A DNA stretch of 9,492 bases from Nitrososphaerota archaeon (GTDB lineage: Archaea > Thermoproteota > Nitrososphaeria > Nitrososphaerales > Gagatemarchaeaceae), in the NCBI GenBank assembly GCA_005877225.1, contig VBPK01000012.1, positions 1-9,492 on the forward strand, in the 5' to 3' direction. The notes beneath the pieces are model-generated. The model was given only the letters and a program-made list of their open reading frames with translations, searched no databases and had not been told where the DNA came from. Below are positions 1 through 5,476 of this stretch, piece after piece (the stretch's first letter is position 1; each line of letters begins with the position of its first letter). Position numbers and translations under genes: made by a program.

Positions 1-26
1 CAAAAGGAAGAACTTGCATACATAGG

Positions 27-67
27 ATGAGTCCACGTTTATGAGTCCACGTTTCGACTCCACATTT
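27..67 (+). promoter_or_regulatory. Tandem 14-bp upstream elements (two plus a degenerate third)
   Basis: The unit ATGAGTCCACGTTT occurs exactly at 27-40 and 41-54. A degenerate copy, CGACTCCACATTT, follows at 55-67 and abuts the TATA-like element. The direct repeats lie just upstream of the core promoter, where archaeal activators or repressors usually bind, so an operator role is likely but inferred. The paralogous gene downstream carries three full units in the same place. Confidence 0.6.
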
Positions 68-75
68 CTTTTATG
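68..75 (+). promoter_or_regulatory. TATA-like element for the first spherulin-type gene
   Basis: CTTTTATG is centred about 29 bp upstream of the ATG at 101. That distance would place transcription initiation at, or a few bases before, the start codon. There is no Shine-Dalgarno sequence in front of the ATG, so a leaderless or nearly leaderless mRNA is expected. The same element is conserved before the paralogue at 2058-2065. Confidence 0.6.
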
Positions 76-100
76 CGATTTCTGAGAATATTGCCTACAG

Positions 101-1897
101 ATGAATCTACCTGGGCATTCTTCCAAAAGGACCTCCTCTCTTGCGATTGTGAGCGTCCTTTTCTTCGCGGCGATTGTGACCGCGACAGCGAGAATTAGCT
201 TCGCGGCCACGAGCAGTTCGGGCGTTGTCATCCCCCTCTACACCTACCCCACTGACGGCAGCTGGGCCGCCAGCCTGCAGGCCAAGAAAGCTCACCCCAA
301 CGTCCCGATAATCGCAGTAATCAACCCGAGCGACGGGCCGGGAGGGTCCTCGGACTCGAACTACGTGCAGGGTGTGAAGGACTTCCAGGCCGCTGGCATC
401 ATCGTGATTGGATACGTGGCGACCGGCTACGCATCGCATGGGATGTCCGACTTGGACACGCAAATCAGCTTGTACAAGACCTGGTATTCGGTAAACGGGA
501 TATTCTTCGACGAGATGTCGAACAATGCGGGCAACGAGAACTACTACTCCACCCTCAACACCTACGTGAAGTCCCTGGGGATGACGATGACCATGGGCAA
601 CCCGGGGACGTCGGTGCCTAGCAGCTACATCGGGATCCTCGACTCTCTCTGCATCTTCGAGCAGGGTGGGCTGCCCACACTCTCCTATCTCTCATCCTAC
701 TCGGGTCATCCGAAGTCGAACTTCGCGTACATCGGACTCTCCGTCTCAACACTGAATACTTCCTACGAGGTGAGCTCATCAAACTACGTCCAGTGGATCT
801 ACATCACGGACGCCGGGGGCGGGAACCCCTACGACGTGCTTCCCTCCTACTTCATGAATGAGGTGGCCGCCCTCGATGCAGGACCGCAGAGCTCTACCTC
901 AACATCCGCGACGACCTCCACGACCACGACCACCGGCAGAACGGCAACTCTATCGATCTCCACGGTCGACAGTTCCAATCAGCCGGTCAACGGATTCTAC
1001 ATACAGGAGGTCAAGGACAATACCGCTGGCACTTCAACCGGGGGCACGTACACCCCTCAGACAGTCGGCGCTGTCGTCGGTCACAGCTACAGCGTAACCG
1101 TCGATGACTACGCTACGCGTTACGTTCAAGGCGCCAACATCGGCACTTTTGCGAGAAACGTTGTAGTTCCCCAGAGCGGAACGACTACTTTTACGCTGCA
1201 AGGAGACACGAATCTTGTCTTTACCGAGGCGCTTCTTGCCACCAGCACGAGCACCAGCACGACGACAACCACCTCGAAGACCACAACAACAACGACCACC
1301 TCCCCCATAACGACCACCTCAAAGACCACCACAACCACCTCGCCCATAACGAGCACGTCAAAGACCACCACAATCACCTCAACAACCGCCACGACAACCA
1401 CCTCCTCGACTGGAACCCTGACGTCTACCACCTCACCCTCGACAACGACAGCAACCTCCAGGACCACATCACCAACCACTACGAGAGCTACAACTACATC
1501 AACGACAACTCAGACTGTCACGACGCCAAGACCGGCCGGCACAGCGACCCTCTATCCAGATATCTTCAAGGCCGTAGACCTCTTCGGCCTCCCCATCGGG
1601 GGTGCGACTGTCAAGGTTACTGCCGCCAACGGAACCCAGATCACAAAGCCTACGGATAGTGACGGAGTCGCATCCTTCAACCTCCCCAACGGCACCTACT
1701 CAGCAGACTTGACATACATGGGTGTCATGTCGTCCGTTAGCGATCAGACATCCGGCCCACACAGCATCACGGTAACATTCGTCCTGAGCTTTCCGATCCT
1801 CGTGCTAGCGAGCCTGTTCGCGGGGACCCTCGCCGCCGTCGTGGTAGGACGAAGATGGCGTAGGGGTAAAGCGGACCTGGGGCCCGCAACCCTCTAA
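101..1897 (+). CDS. Secreted, membrane-anchored spherulin-4-like (GH135-type) protein with mucin-like stalk
   Basis: Seen in the sequence: a signal peptide at residues 1-36 (Lys9-Arg10, hydrophobic 14-30, cleavage probably near Ala35-Ala36); a spherulin-4-like domain at about 41-258; a short Ser/Thr linker at 263-279; a beta-rich domain at about 281-377; a 100-residue Thr/Ser linker at 379-478; a second beta domain at about 480-560 resembling carboxypeptidase-regulatory or Ig-like folds; and a C-terminal helix at about 563-582 followed by RRWRRGK, a typical stop-transfer. Family knowledge: spherulin-4 proteins include fungal Sph3, an endo-N-acetylgalactosaminidase that founded GH135 and uses an Asp-Glu pair plus a distal Glu. 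FFDEM at 135-139 (Asp137, Glu138) and Glu187 in IFEQGG are candidates for these residues, without an alignment. It probably acts on extracellular polysaccharide or on the cell's own surface glycan; the substrate is unknown. The ATG at 101 fits the TATA position and signal peptide. Confidence 0.85.
   Translation: MNLPGHSSKRTSSLAIVSVLFFAAIVTATARISFAATSSSGVVIPLYTYPTDGSWAASLQAKKAHPNVPIIAVINPSDGPGGSSDSNYVQGVKDFQAAGIIVIGYVATGYASHGMSDLDTQISLYKTWYSVNGIFFDEMSNNAGNENYYSTLNTYVKSLGMTMTMGNPGTSVPSSYIGILDSLCIFEQGGLPTLSYLSSYSGHPKSNFAYIGLSVSTLNTSYEVSSSNYVQWIYITDAGGGNPYDVLPSYFMNEVAALDAGPQSSTSTSATTSTTTTTGRTATLSISTVDSSNQPVNGFYIQEVKDNTAGTSTGGTYTPQTVGAVVGHSYSVTVDDYATRYVQGANIGTFARNVVVPQSGTTTFTLQGDTNLVFTEALLATSTSTSTTTTTSKTTTTTTTSPITTTSKTTTTTSPITSTSKTTTITSTTATTTTSSTGTLTSTTSPSTTTATSRTTSPTTTRATTTSTTTQTVTTPRPAGTATLYPDIFKAVDLFGLPIGGATVKVTAANGTQITKPTDSDGVASFNLPNGTYSADLTYMGVMSSVSDQTSGPHSITVTFVLSFPILVLASLFAGTLAAVVVGRRWRRGKADLGPATL
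1271..1380 (+). repeat. Internal repeat in the Thr-rich stalk
   Basis: Within the linker coding region (about 1235-1534) a unit encoding roughly TSKTTTTTSPIT recurs. Copies lie at 1271-1315 (45 nt) and 1316-1354 (39 nt), with a partial third at 1355-1380. Different synonymous codons are used, but the two longer copies are clearly related. Such low-complexity stretches evolve by slippage and unequal exchange. In the protein they form an extended stalk that is likely O-glycosylated, holding the N-terminal domain away from the membrane. Confidence 0.7.
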
Positions 1898-1903
1898 GCT
1901 GAC

Positions 1904-1924
1904 ACGTGGAGCGCGGCTCCATGT
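1904..1924 (+). terminator. Strong hairpin after the first spherulin-type gene, possible terminator
   Basis: Arms 1904-1912 (ACGTGGAGC) and 1916-1924 (GCTCCATGT) pair over 9 bp with one G-U wobble and a 3-base loop. The hairpin begins 7 bases after the TAA stop. There is no clear T-run after it, whereas archaeal terminators usually depend on T-rich tracts. A 3'-end stabilising or processing hairpin is therefore equally possible. Confidence 0.4.
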
Positions 1925-2002
1925 ATCTCTGGGTATCCCTCGGGTTCGTGGGGAGGTTGGATGTGGGTAATTATTGCAAAAGGAAGAACTTGCATACGTA
2001 GG

Positions 2003-2057
2003 ATGAGTCCACGTTCATGAGTCCACGTTTATGAGTCCACGTTTCGGCTCCACATTT
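2003..2057 (+). promoter_or_regulatory. Tandem 14-bp upstream elements (three plus a degenerate fourth)
   Basis: Units lie at 2003-2016 (ATGAGTCCACGTTC), 2017-2030 and 2031-2044 (both ATGAGTCCACGTTT), with a degenerate CGGCTCCACATTT at 2045-2057 next to the TATA element. Compared with the upstream paralogue there is exactly one additional unit. Copy number could therefore set different expression levels for the two genes; this is inference. Confidence 0.6.
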
Positions 2058-2065
2058 CTTTTATG
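2058..2065 (+). promoter_or_regulatory. TATA-like element for the second spherulin-type gene
   Basis: CTTTTATG is centred about 29 bp before the ATG at 2091, exactly as in the upstream paralogue. No ribosome binding site separates it from the start codon. The two genes therefore probably have separate but near-identical leaderless promoters rather than one shared transcript, which agrees with the hairpin between them. Confidence 0.6.
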
Positions 2066-2090
2066 CTATTTCTGAGAATATTGCCTACAG

Positions 2091-3815
2091 ATGAATCTAC
2101 CAGGGAATTCTTCCAAAAGGACCTCCTCTCTTGCGATTGTGAGCGTCCTTTTCTTGGCAGCAATTGTGACTGCGACCGCGAGAATTAGCTTCGCGGCCTC
2201 GACCAACTCAGGGATAGTCATCCCGCTCTACACCTACCCCACTGACGGCAGCTGGGCCGCAACCCTGCAGGCTAGGAATGCTCATCCCAACGTTCCGATA
2301 ATAGCCGTGATCAACCCTAGCGACGGGCCGGGCGGGTCCTCTGACTCGAACTACGTGCAGGGTGTGAAGAACTTCCAGGCCGCCGGCATCATCGTGATTG
2401 GATACGTGGCGACCGGCTACGCATCGCAACTCATTTCTTCCTTAGAATCCCAAATCATCTCGTACAAGACTTGGTATTCGGTAAACGGGATATTCTTCGA
2501 CGAGATGACGAGCGTCCCTGGCAACGAGAACTACTACTCCACCCTCAACACCTACGTGAAGTCCCTGGGGATGACGATGACCATGGGCAACCCGGGGACG
2601 TCGGTGCCTAGCAGCTACATCGGGATCCTCGACTCTCTCTGCATCTTCGAGCAGGGTGGGCTGCCCACACTCTCCTATCTCTCATCCTACTCGGGTCATC
2701 CGAAGTCCAACTTCGCGTACATCGGACTCTCCGTCTCCTCCCTCGACACCTCCTTGGAGGTGAGCTCATCAAACTACGTCCAGTGGATCTACATCACGGA
2801 CGCCGGGGGCGGGAACCCCTACGACGTGCTTCCCTCCTACTTCATGAATGAGGTGGCCGCCCTCGACCAAGGAGCGCCGAGCTCTACGACGATCTCTACG
2901 ACGATCTCCTCGACCTCGACCTCGAGCATCAGCACCGCGTCAACCTCGACCACGACTAGTTCAGCCACAAGCACCACGACCTCGACTACCACATCAACGC
3001 CGGCCATCCCGACGGCCAAGATCAAGGTCAAATCGGTCGACCTCAATGGCAACCAGTTAAGCGGCATGTGGACGACGGTCAACTCGAACGGTATTACCTT
3101 GGCAGCGGGTTTCACGCCAATTACCTTCACAGGAGCCGTGGGGCTTGATTATCTGGTCACGGTGGCGAACTGGCAGAGCATCATCTTCGTCCACTGGGAC
3201 GACGGCACCACAAACCCGAACAGGACTAACTCCTTGATTCAGGACACCACGCTGACAGCCTACTACAACGCTCCTGGTCACCCCATCACGGCGACTGTGC
3301 AGTCGGTTTCGATGACGGGAACCCCCTTCGGTGGCATGTTGATGCAGGTCCACTCGAATGGCAGCCTCGTCGCCACGGGACTCACGCCATTGTCGTTCAA
3401 CGCTACCTACGGTATAACCTACACTCTCTCGGCAGCGAATTGGCGCTACTACGTCTTCGACCATTGGGATGACGGAACCACAAACGCGACTGAGCCCCTT
3501 ACGGTGAACGGGCCCACGACACTCACCGCTTACTACAGAACCCCTGTAAAGGTGACAATTCAATCGGTGAACCCGTTTGGGCAGGCCTTCTCTGGAATGT
3601 GGACGGAGGTATGGTTCGGCGGAGCCCTTTATCGGAGCGGAGGTACGACACTGACGTTCACTGCAACTTGGGGACTCCCCTACACAGTCTATGTGGCCAA
3701 TTATCAGAATTACATCTTCCTGCACTGGGGGCGCGGAAACGGCAACACCAACCCGTACAGAACGGTCACTCCGACCGAGGACACTGTGATCGTAGCTGTC
3801 TACAGCACATCCTGA
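2091..3815 (+). CDS. Secreted spherulin-4-like (GH135-type) protein with three InlB-B-like repeats
   Basis: Seen: a signal peptide at residues 1-36; a spherulin-4-like domain at about 41-258 that is nearly the same as in the preceding gene, including Asp137-Glu138 and Glu187; a Ser/Thr linker at about 263-305; and three tandem repeats at about 309-392, 399-482 and 486-571. Each repeat opens with a strand like KVKSVDLNG or TIQSVNPFG, carries (S/G)GM in the first third and a (V/D/L)HW motif in the second half, and ends in TLTAYY or VIVAVY. The HW-DDG-T-N pattern resembles divergent InlB B-repeats, which are usually adhesive or structural beta modules. There is no C-terminal membrane helix, so this paralogue is probably released or held by its repeats, unlike the anchored neighbour. 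The likely role is extracellular glycan hydrolysis or binding, substrate unknown. The start is supported by the conserved promoter and signal peptide. Confidence 0.85.
   Translation: MNLPGNSSKRTSSLAIVSVLFLAAIVTATARISFAASTNSGIVIPLYTYPTDGSWAATLQARNAHPNVPIIAVINPSDGPGGSSDSNYVQGVKNFQAAGIIVIGYVATGYASQLISSLESQIISYKTWYSVNGIFFDEMTSVPGNENYYSTLNTYVKSLGMTMTMGNPGTSVPSSYIGILDSLCIFEQGGLPTLSYLSSYSGHPKSNFAYIGLSVSSLDTSLEVSSSNYVQWIYITDAGGGNPYDVLPSYFMNEVAALDQGAPSSTTISTTISSTSTSSISTASTSTTTSSATSTTTSTTTSTPAIPTAKIKVKSVDLNGNQLSGMWTTVNSNGITLAAGFTPITFTGAVGLDYLVTVANWQSIIFVHWDDGTTNPNRTNSLIQDTTLTAYYNAPGHPITATVQSVSMTGTPFGGMLMQVHSNGSLVATGLTPLSFNATYGITYTLSAANWRYYVFDHWDDGTTNATEPLTVNGPTTLTAYYRTPVKVTIQSVNPFGQAFSGMWTEVWFGGALYRSGGTTLTFTATWGLPYTVYVANYQNYIFLHWGRGNGNTNPYRTVTPTEDTVIVAVYSTS
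3015..3803 (+). repeat. Three tandem InlB-B-like repeat modules
   Basis: Three modules of about 84-86 codons lie at 3015-3266, 3285-3536 and 3546-3803. The first two share HWDDGTTN and TLTAYY almost exactly. The third is more diverged (HWGRGNGNTNP, VIVAVY). The order of similarity suggests serial duplication, with the last module older or less constrained. Confidence 0.75.
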
Positions 3816-3829
3816 GTCCTGATGACTCA
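3813..3829 (+). terminator. Inverted repeat overlapping the stop codon
   Basis: TGAGTC at 3813-3818 pairs with GACTCA at 3824-3829 across a 5-base loop. The left arm contains the TGA stop of the second spherulin-type gene. A 6-bp stem without a T-run is weak as a terminator. The arm also resembles the core of the 14-bp upstream element, so a protein-binding site is an alternative. Confidence 0.25.
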
Positions 3830-3901
3830 CCCTTCAAAAAATCCGGGTCACGGAGGGCAACACACTCCTGCAATGTCCTCTTTCAACATAGAAAAACGGT
3901 G

Positions 3902-4096
3902 ATGAATTTCCATTTTCCTTCCTCTCTTCACAAGCGTGGGATGAAGATTCGGCGCGAAGTTGGATTTGTACCTCTTAGAACGATGCCTTCCTTCGCTAAC
4001 ATTGATGAACTTGCAGAGCTCGAATCCCCGAGCGTAAGCACGGAATACCACGCTGAGCTTGGGAGGCTAATCCAGATATTACGTCAGCGCGATTGA
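3902..4096 (+). CDS. Possible small hypothetical protein (64 aa)
   Basis: I do not recognise this reading frame. It would start at ATG 3902, preceded by a weak AACGGTG, or at the internal ATG 3941 for 51 residues. The C-terminal half (FANIDELAELESPSVSTEY, then HAELGRLIQILRQRD) has a plausible protein composition and could form helices, while the N-terminal part is unremarkable. It overlaps the 3' end of the opposite-strand gene by 13 bases. There is no convincing TATA element. It may be a fragment of a decayed gene rather than a functional one. Confidence 0.3.
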   Translation: MNFHFPSSLHKRGMKIRREVGFVPLRTMPSFANIDELAELESPSVSTEYHAELGRLIQILRQRD

Positions 4097-4344
4097 GGCG
4101 CCAATCTGGTCTGCATCCTATCAGCGTTGGTCGGCGATATTTCGCTCTTCGGAAGAGAATCGAACTCAGATCGGGGCTTCCATTCACCCGTATTCGTCAG
4201 GCGCTCGATCCTGTCGCGCTGTTTGGCTGATTTGCGTGGAGCGTTCAACCCGTCACCATGCACCAGGTCCTGCCCTTTTCTGAATTGGCGCCACGAATGT
4301 TCTTCGGCATCCTTGGCGTGTTCGCGTTCGCGCTTTCGTTTCAA
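4084..4344 (-). CDS. Small, highly charged hypothetical protein (86 aa, TTG start)
   Basis: No family is recognised. The product is strongly basic at the N-terminus (MKRKREREHAKDAEEHSW) and hydrophilic throughout, with no signal peptide or membrane helix; a nucleic-acid-binding or disordered protein would fit. The TTG start is chosen because a minus-strand TATA-like TTTAATAT (4371-4364) lies about 24 bp upstream, matching the leaderless layout of the better-supported genes here. The 3' end overlaps the doubtful plus-strand frame by 13 bases. A reading frame of 100 codons also exists on the opposite strand, but it is rich in Ser, Arg and Cys and lacks a promoter. Confidence 0.4.
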   Translation of the reverse strand: MKRKREREHAKDAEEHSWRQFRKGQDLVHGDGLNAPRKSAKQRDRIERLTNTGEWKPRSEFDSLPKSEISPTNADRMQTRLAPQSR

Positions 4345-4363
4345 CAGTACTTATGCGCTCCTG

Positions 4364-4373
4364 ATATTAAAGC
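4364..4373 (-). promoter_or_regulatory. TATA-like element for the small minus-strand gene
   Basis: Read on the minus strand, GCTTTAATAT runs from 4373 to 4364, about 24 bp before the TTG at 4344. This is slightly closer than for the other genes. It would give a leaderless transcript independent of the membrane-protein gene that lies upstream on the same strand. Confidence 0.4.
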
Positions 4374-4487
4374 CCCCCGCAGTGAAGTGGATGTCGCATA
4401 GCTATCAGGCGCTTCTAATATGTGAGTAATGCCTTCTTTTGCGATACCCGCTGGCAGTCGGATGTATTCTCGTGAGCTGTGATAGTT
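4374..4487. other. Short intergenic gap with no recognised feature
   Basis: Between the two minus-strand genes I see only the TATA-like element at the left edge and no tRNA-like or strongly paired structure. On the minus strand it is the 3' region of the membrane-protein gene. No convincing T-rich terminator stands out immediately after that gene's stop. Confidence 0.4.
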
Positions 4488-4949
4488 CTAATTAGCGACT
4501 GTAAGCTTGGGGCCTAGTTTGCCGGAAAGGAAGGAGACTGCGTTATCCCTGCTCGCCTTTGGGATCACGAACTTCTGTTTCCGTCTGCTTGTAACGACTT
4601 CAAGACTTCCCTTCTTGACCTTGGCAGAAGCGATTTCGTCCCACTTAATGACCGTGCGCGGACGAGCGAGTTGCCCTAGAGTTCCCGAAGCGGCGGCCCG
4701 CTTCACGCCGCTTCTTGTTCCACGCATGTATGCCCAGAGCAGAATCACTATGGGGGTGAAGCCAATCAGTAAGCGGAAAAGAACAAAGAGGATAGCTTCA
4801 GCGGCAATTAGAATGGACCAAAATGCAACCGCAGAAAGAACGCGAATGCTGACGATCCCTTCGTCTGAAATCAGCCGTTCCCAGAAGAAGGTCTCATTGA
4901 GCGTGTAACCGATGCCCGACGACATGGCCAGGGGACTGGTCTCGGCCAT
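4488..4949 (-). CDS. Two-helix membrane protein with bacterial-PH-like C-terminal domain (153 aa)
   Basis: Two closely spaced hydrophobic segments lie at about residues 36-57 and 59-75, giving a membrane hairpin. A basic stretch, MRGTRSGVKR, follows at 75-84 and suggests that the C-terminal part is cytoplasmic. Residues about 98-146 (TVIKWDEIASAKVKKGSLEVVT, then KFVIPKASRDNAVSFLSG) look like the last strands and helix of a bPH-type PH domain, where I-W-D-E-I leads into a strand and the final helix carries a regular hydrophobic face. Many small archaeal and bacterial membrane proteins combine two helices with such a domain; their function is mostly unknown. The ATG fits a TATA element 27 bp upstream. 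I am confident that this is a real gene and less so about the PH assignment. Confidence 0.7.
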   Translation of the reverse strand: MAETSPLAMSSGIGYTLNETFFWERLISDEGIVSIRVLSAVAFWSILIAAEAILFVLFRLLIGFTPIVILLWAYMRGTRSGVKRAAASGTLGQLARPRTVIKWDEIASAKVKKGSLEVVTSRRKQKFVIPKASRDNAVSFLSGKLGPKLTVAN

Positions 4950-4970
4950 AGGTCATATGTCGCGACGCGT

Positions 4971-4980
4971 CAATTTATCG
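4971..4980 (-). promoter_or_regulatory. TATA-like element for the membrane-protein gene
   Basis: On the minus strand CGATAAATTG (4980-4971) is centred about 27 bp before the ATG at 4949. No Shine-Dalgarno sequence follows. This again predicts a leaderless transcript and supports the chosen start. Confidence 0.55.
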
Positions 4981-5082
4981 GTTCAGCCACAACACTGTTG
5001 CTATACTATACTAGCGAACCGCCAGTGATTATTTGCCGATTTTGGCCCTCTAAGGAGAGATTGGGATAAACCTAGACCCGAC

Positions 5083-5107
5083 AGCTAACTTGGGTCGCAA
5101 GTTAGCT
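5083..5107. other. Perfect 9-bp inverted repeat with 7-base loop
   Basis: AGCTAACTT (5083-5091) and AAGTTAGCT (5099-5107) are exact reverse complements around GGGTCGC. The hairpin lies between the divergent membrane-protein promoter and the frameshifted remnant on the plus strand. There is no T-run on either side. It could be a structured leader, an operator or a scar of a mobile element; the sequence does not decide. Confidence 0.55.
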
Positions 5108-5135
5108 TCTGCATCCGCATATCCCTAAGGCCAGC

Positions 5136-5413
5136 GTGTACGATGAGTCCAGAATATACGATGTGAAGGCCCCAGGGCCCAATGGGGAACAGTACAGGGA
5201 ACTGAAGTTTGGTCCGGACCCAGTCAGAAAAGCCGAAATCGTAAAAGATAGTATATCATTGGGATCTTGCATCGAGACGTGGAATATGACTTCGTGCCCG
5301 ACCCTGTAACAGGTAAAGGCCCTCGCGAGATTGACTTGAATACCCTCAGCTATTGGGGAATACCATGGAAGGTATGGGGCGCAGAATTCTGGAGAGGATG
5401 GGGTCCTAGATAG
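5136..5413 (+). pseudogene. Frameshifted gene remnant of unknown function (about 92 codons)
   Basis: Two overlapping frames read as one protein. The first, from GTG 5136, gives VYDESRIYDVKAPGPNGEQY and continues through FGPDPVRKAEIVKDSISLG to a TAA at 5307-5309. The second is open from 5252 and gives HRDVEYDFVPDPVTGKGPRE, then NTLSYWGIPWKVWGAEFW, ending at TAG 5411-5413. Both halves have natural composition (G-P-D-P and V-P-D-P motifs, a Trp-rich tail), and joining them near 5255-5270 needs a one-base shift. I see no classical slippery site, so a decayed gene or a sequence error is more likely than programmed frameshifting. No upstream ribosome binding site or clear TATA element is seen. After the TAG the same frame stays open to 5476. 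The family is not recognised. Confidence 0.5.
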
Positions 5414-5416
5414 GCT

Positions 5417-5476
5417 ATGGAAGAGGCGGACTTCGGTTTCGAGAGTTACGTCAGCTTCGATGGAGGGTCCGAATGA
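5417..5476 (+). other. Tiny frame joined to the next gene by an ATGA overlap
   Basis: ATG 5417 opens 19 codons (MEEADFGFESYVSFDGGSE) whose TGA at 5474-5476 overlaps the ATG of the next gene at 5473. It is in the same frame as the second half of the preceding remnant, separated only by TAG and one codon. It may therefore be the readthrough tail of that gene, or a short leader peptide translationally coupled to the downstream gene. It is too short to support as a gene by itself. Confidence 0.25.
5462..5467 (+). promoter_or_regulatory. Shine-Dalgarno sequence for the two-repeat protein
   Basis: GGAGGG lies about 6 bases before ATG 5473. It is the only strong ribosome binding site in front of a gene in this window. 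It implies that this gene is translated from an internal position on a longer mRNA that starts further upstream, unlike its leaderless neighbours. Confidence 0.6.

Larger units (their letters stand above)
1..876 (+). repeat. Left copy of a direct duplication (promoter plus N-terminal gene module)
   Basis: This stretch aligns with 1977-2866. The offset is 1976 at the left end and 1990 after an extra 14-bp unit in the right copy. The match covers the upstream region, TATA box, start codon, signal peptide and whole spherulin-4-like domain, and stops where the Thr/Ser linkers begin. Bases 530-717 and 767-876 are identical to the other copy, apart from nothing inside those runs; differences cluster in short islands (for example 433-475, 517-529 and 748-766). 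The left edge may lie before the window, since the match already holds at base 1. Confidence 0.93.
1977..2866 (+). repeat. Right copy of the direct duplication (promoter plus N-terminal gene module)
   Basis: This is the partner of the stretch at 1-876. It contains the same upstream sequence, TATA element, signal peptide and spherulin-4-like domain, with one extra 14-bp upstream unit. Identity is complete at 2520-2707 and 2757-2866. It ends at the start of the Ser/Thr linker, beyond which the two genes share no sequence. By my count the two encoded modules are about 90% identical over 260 residues, with 26 differences mostly in clusters. Confidence 0.93.

Noticed and set aside
27..54. Short repeats read as a possible CRISPR array
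   Set aside because: The units are only 14 bp, directly adjacent with no spacers, and duplicated before a paralogous gene, so they are promoter elements rather than CRISPR.
1126..1479. Minus-strand frame of 117 codons rich in Val and Glu opposite the Thr-rich stalk
   Set aside because: It is the reverse-strand shadow of ACC/ACG Thr codons, giving a Val-dominated low-complexity product, with no promoter or start signal.
3057..3830. Minus-strand frame of 257 codons opposite the InlB-B-like repeats
   Set aside because: The plus strand clearly encodes three repeat domains. The reverse product is rich in Arg, Val, His and Ser with no domain logic, and simply mirrors the repeats.
3599..3901. Plus-strand frame overlapping the end of the second spherulin-type gene
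   Set aside because: The part before 3902 is an out-of-frame reading of the third repeat. Only the 3' part could be an independent small gene, and that is listed with low confidence.
4127..4429. Plus-strand frame of 100 codons
   Set aside because: Its composition (many Ser, Arg and Cys, no hydrophobic pattern) is unlike a protein, there is no promoter or ribosome binding site, and the opposite strand has a better-supported start.
4507..4908. Plus-strand frame of 133 codons
   Set aside because: It lies opposite the membrane protein with clear helices and a TATA box; the plus product lacks any domain features.
5142..5150. ATGAGTCCA, a partial match to the 14-bp promoter repeat
   Set aside because: It is a single 9-base match inside a likely coding remnant without an adjacent TATA box, probably coincidence.
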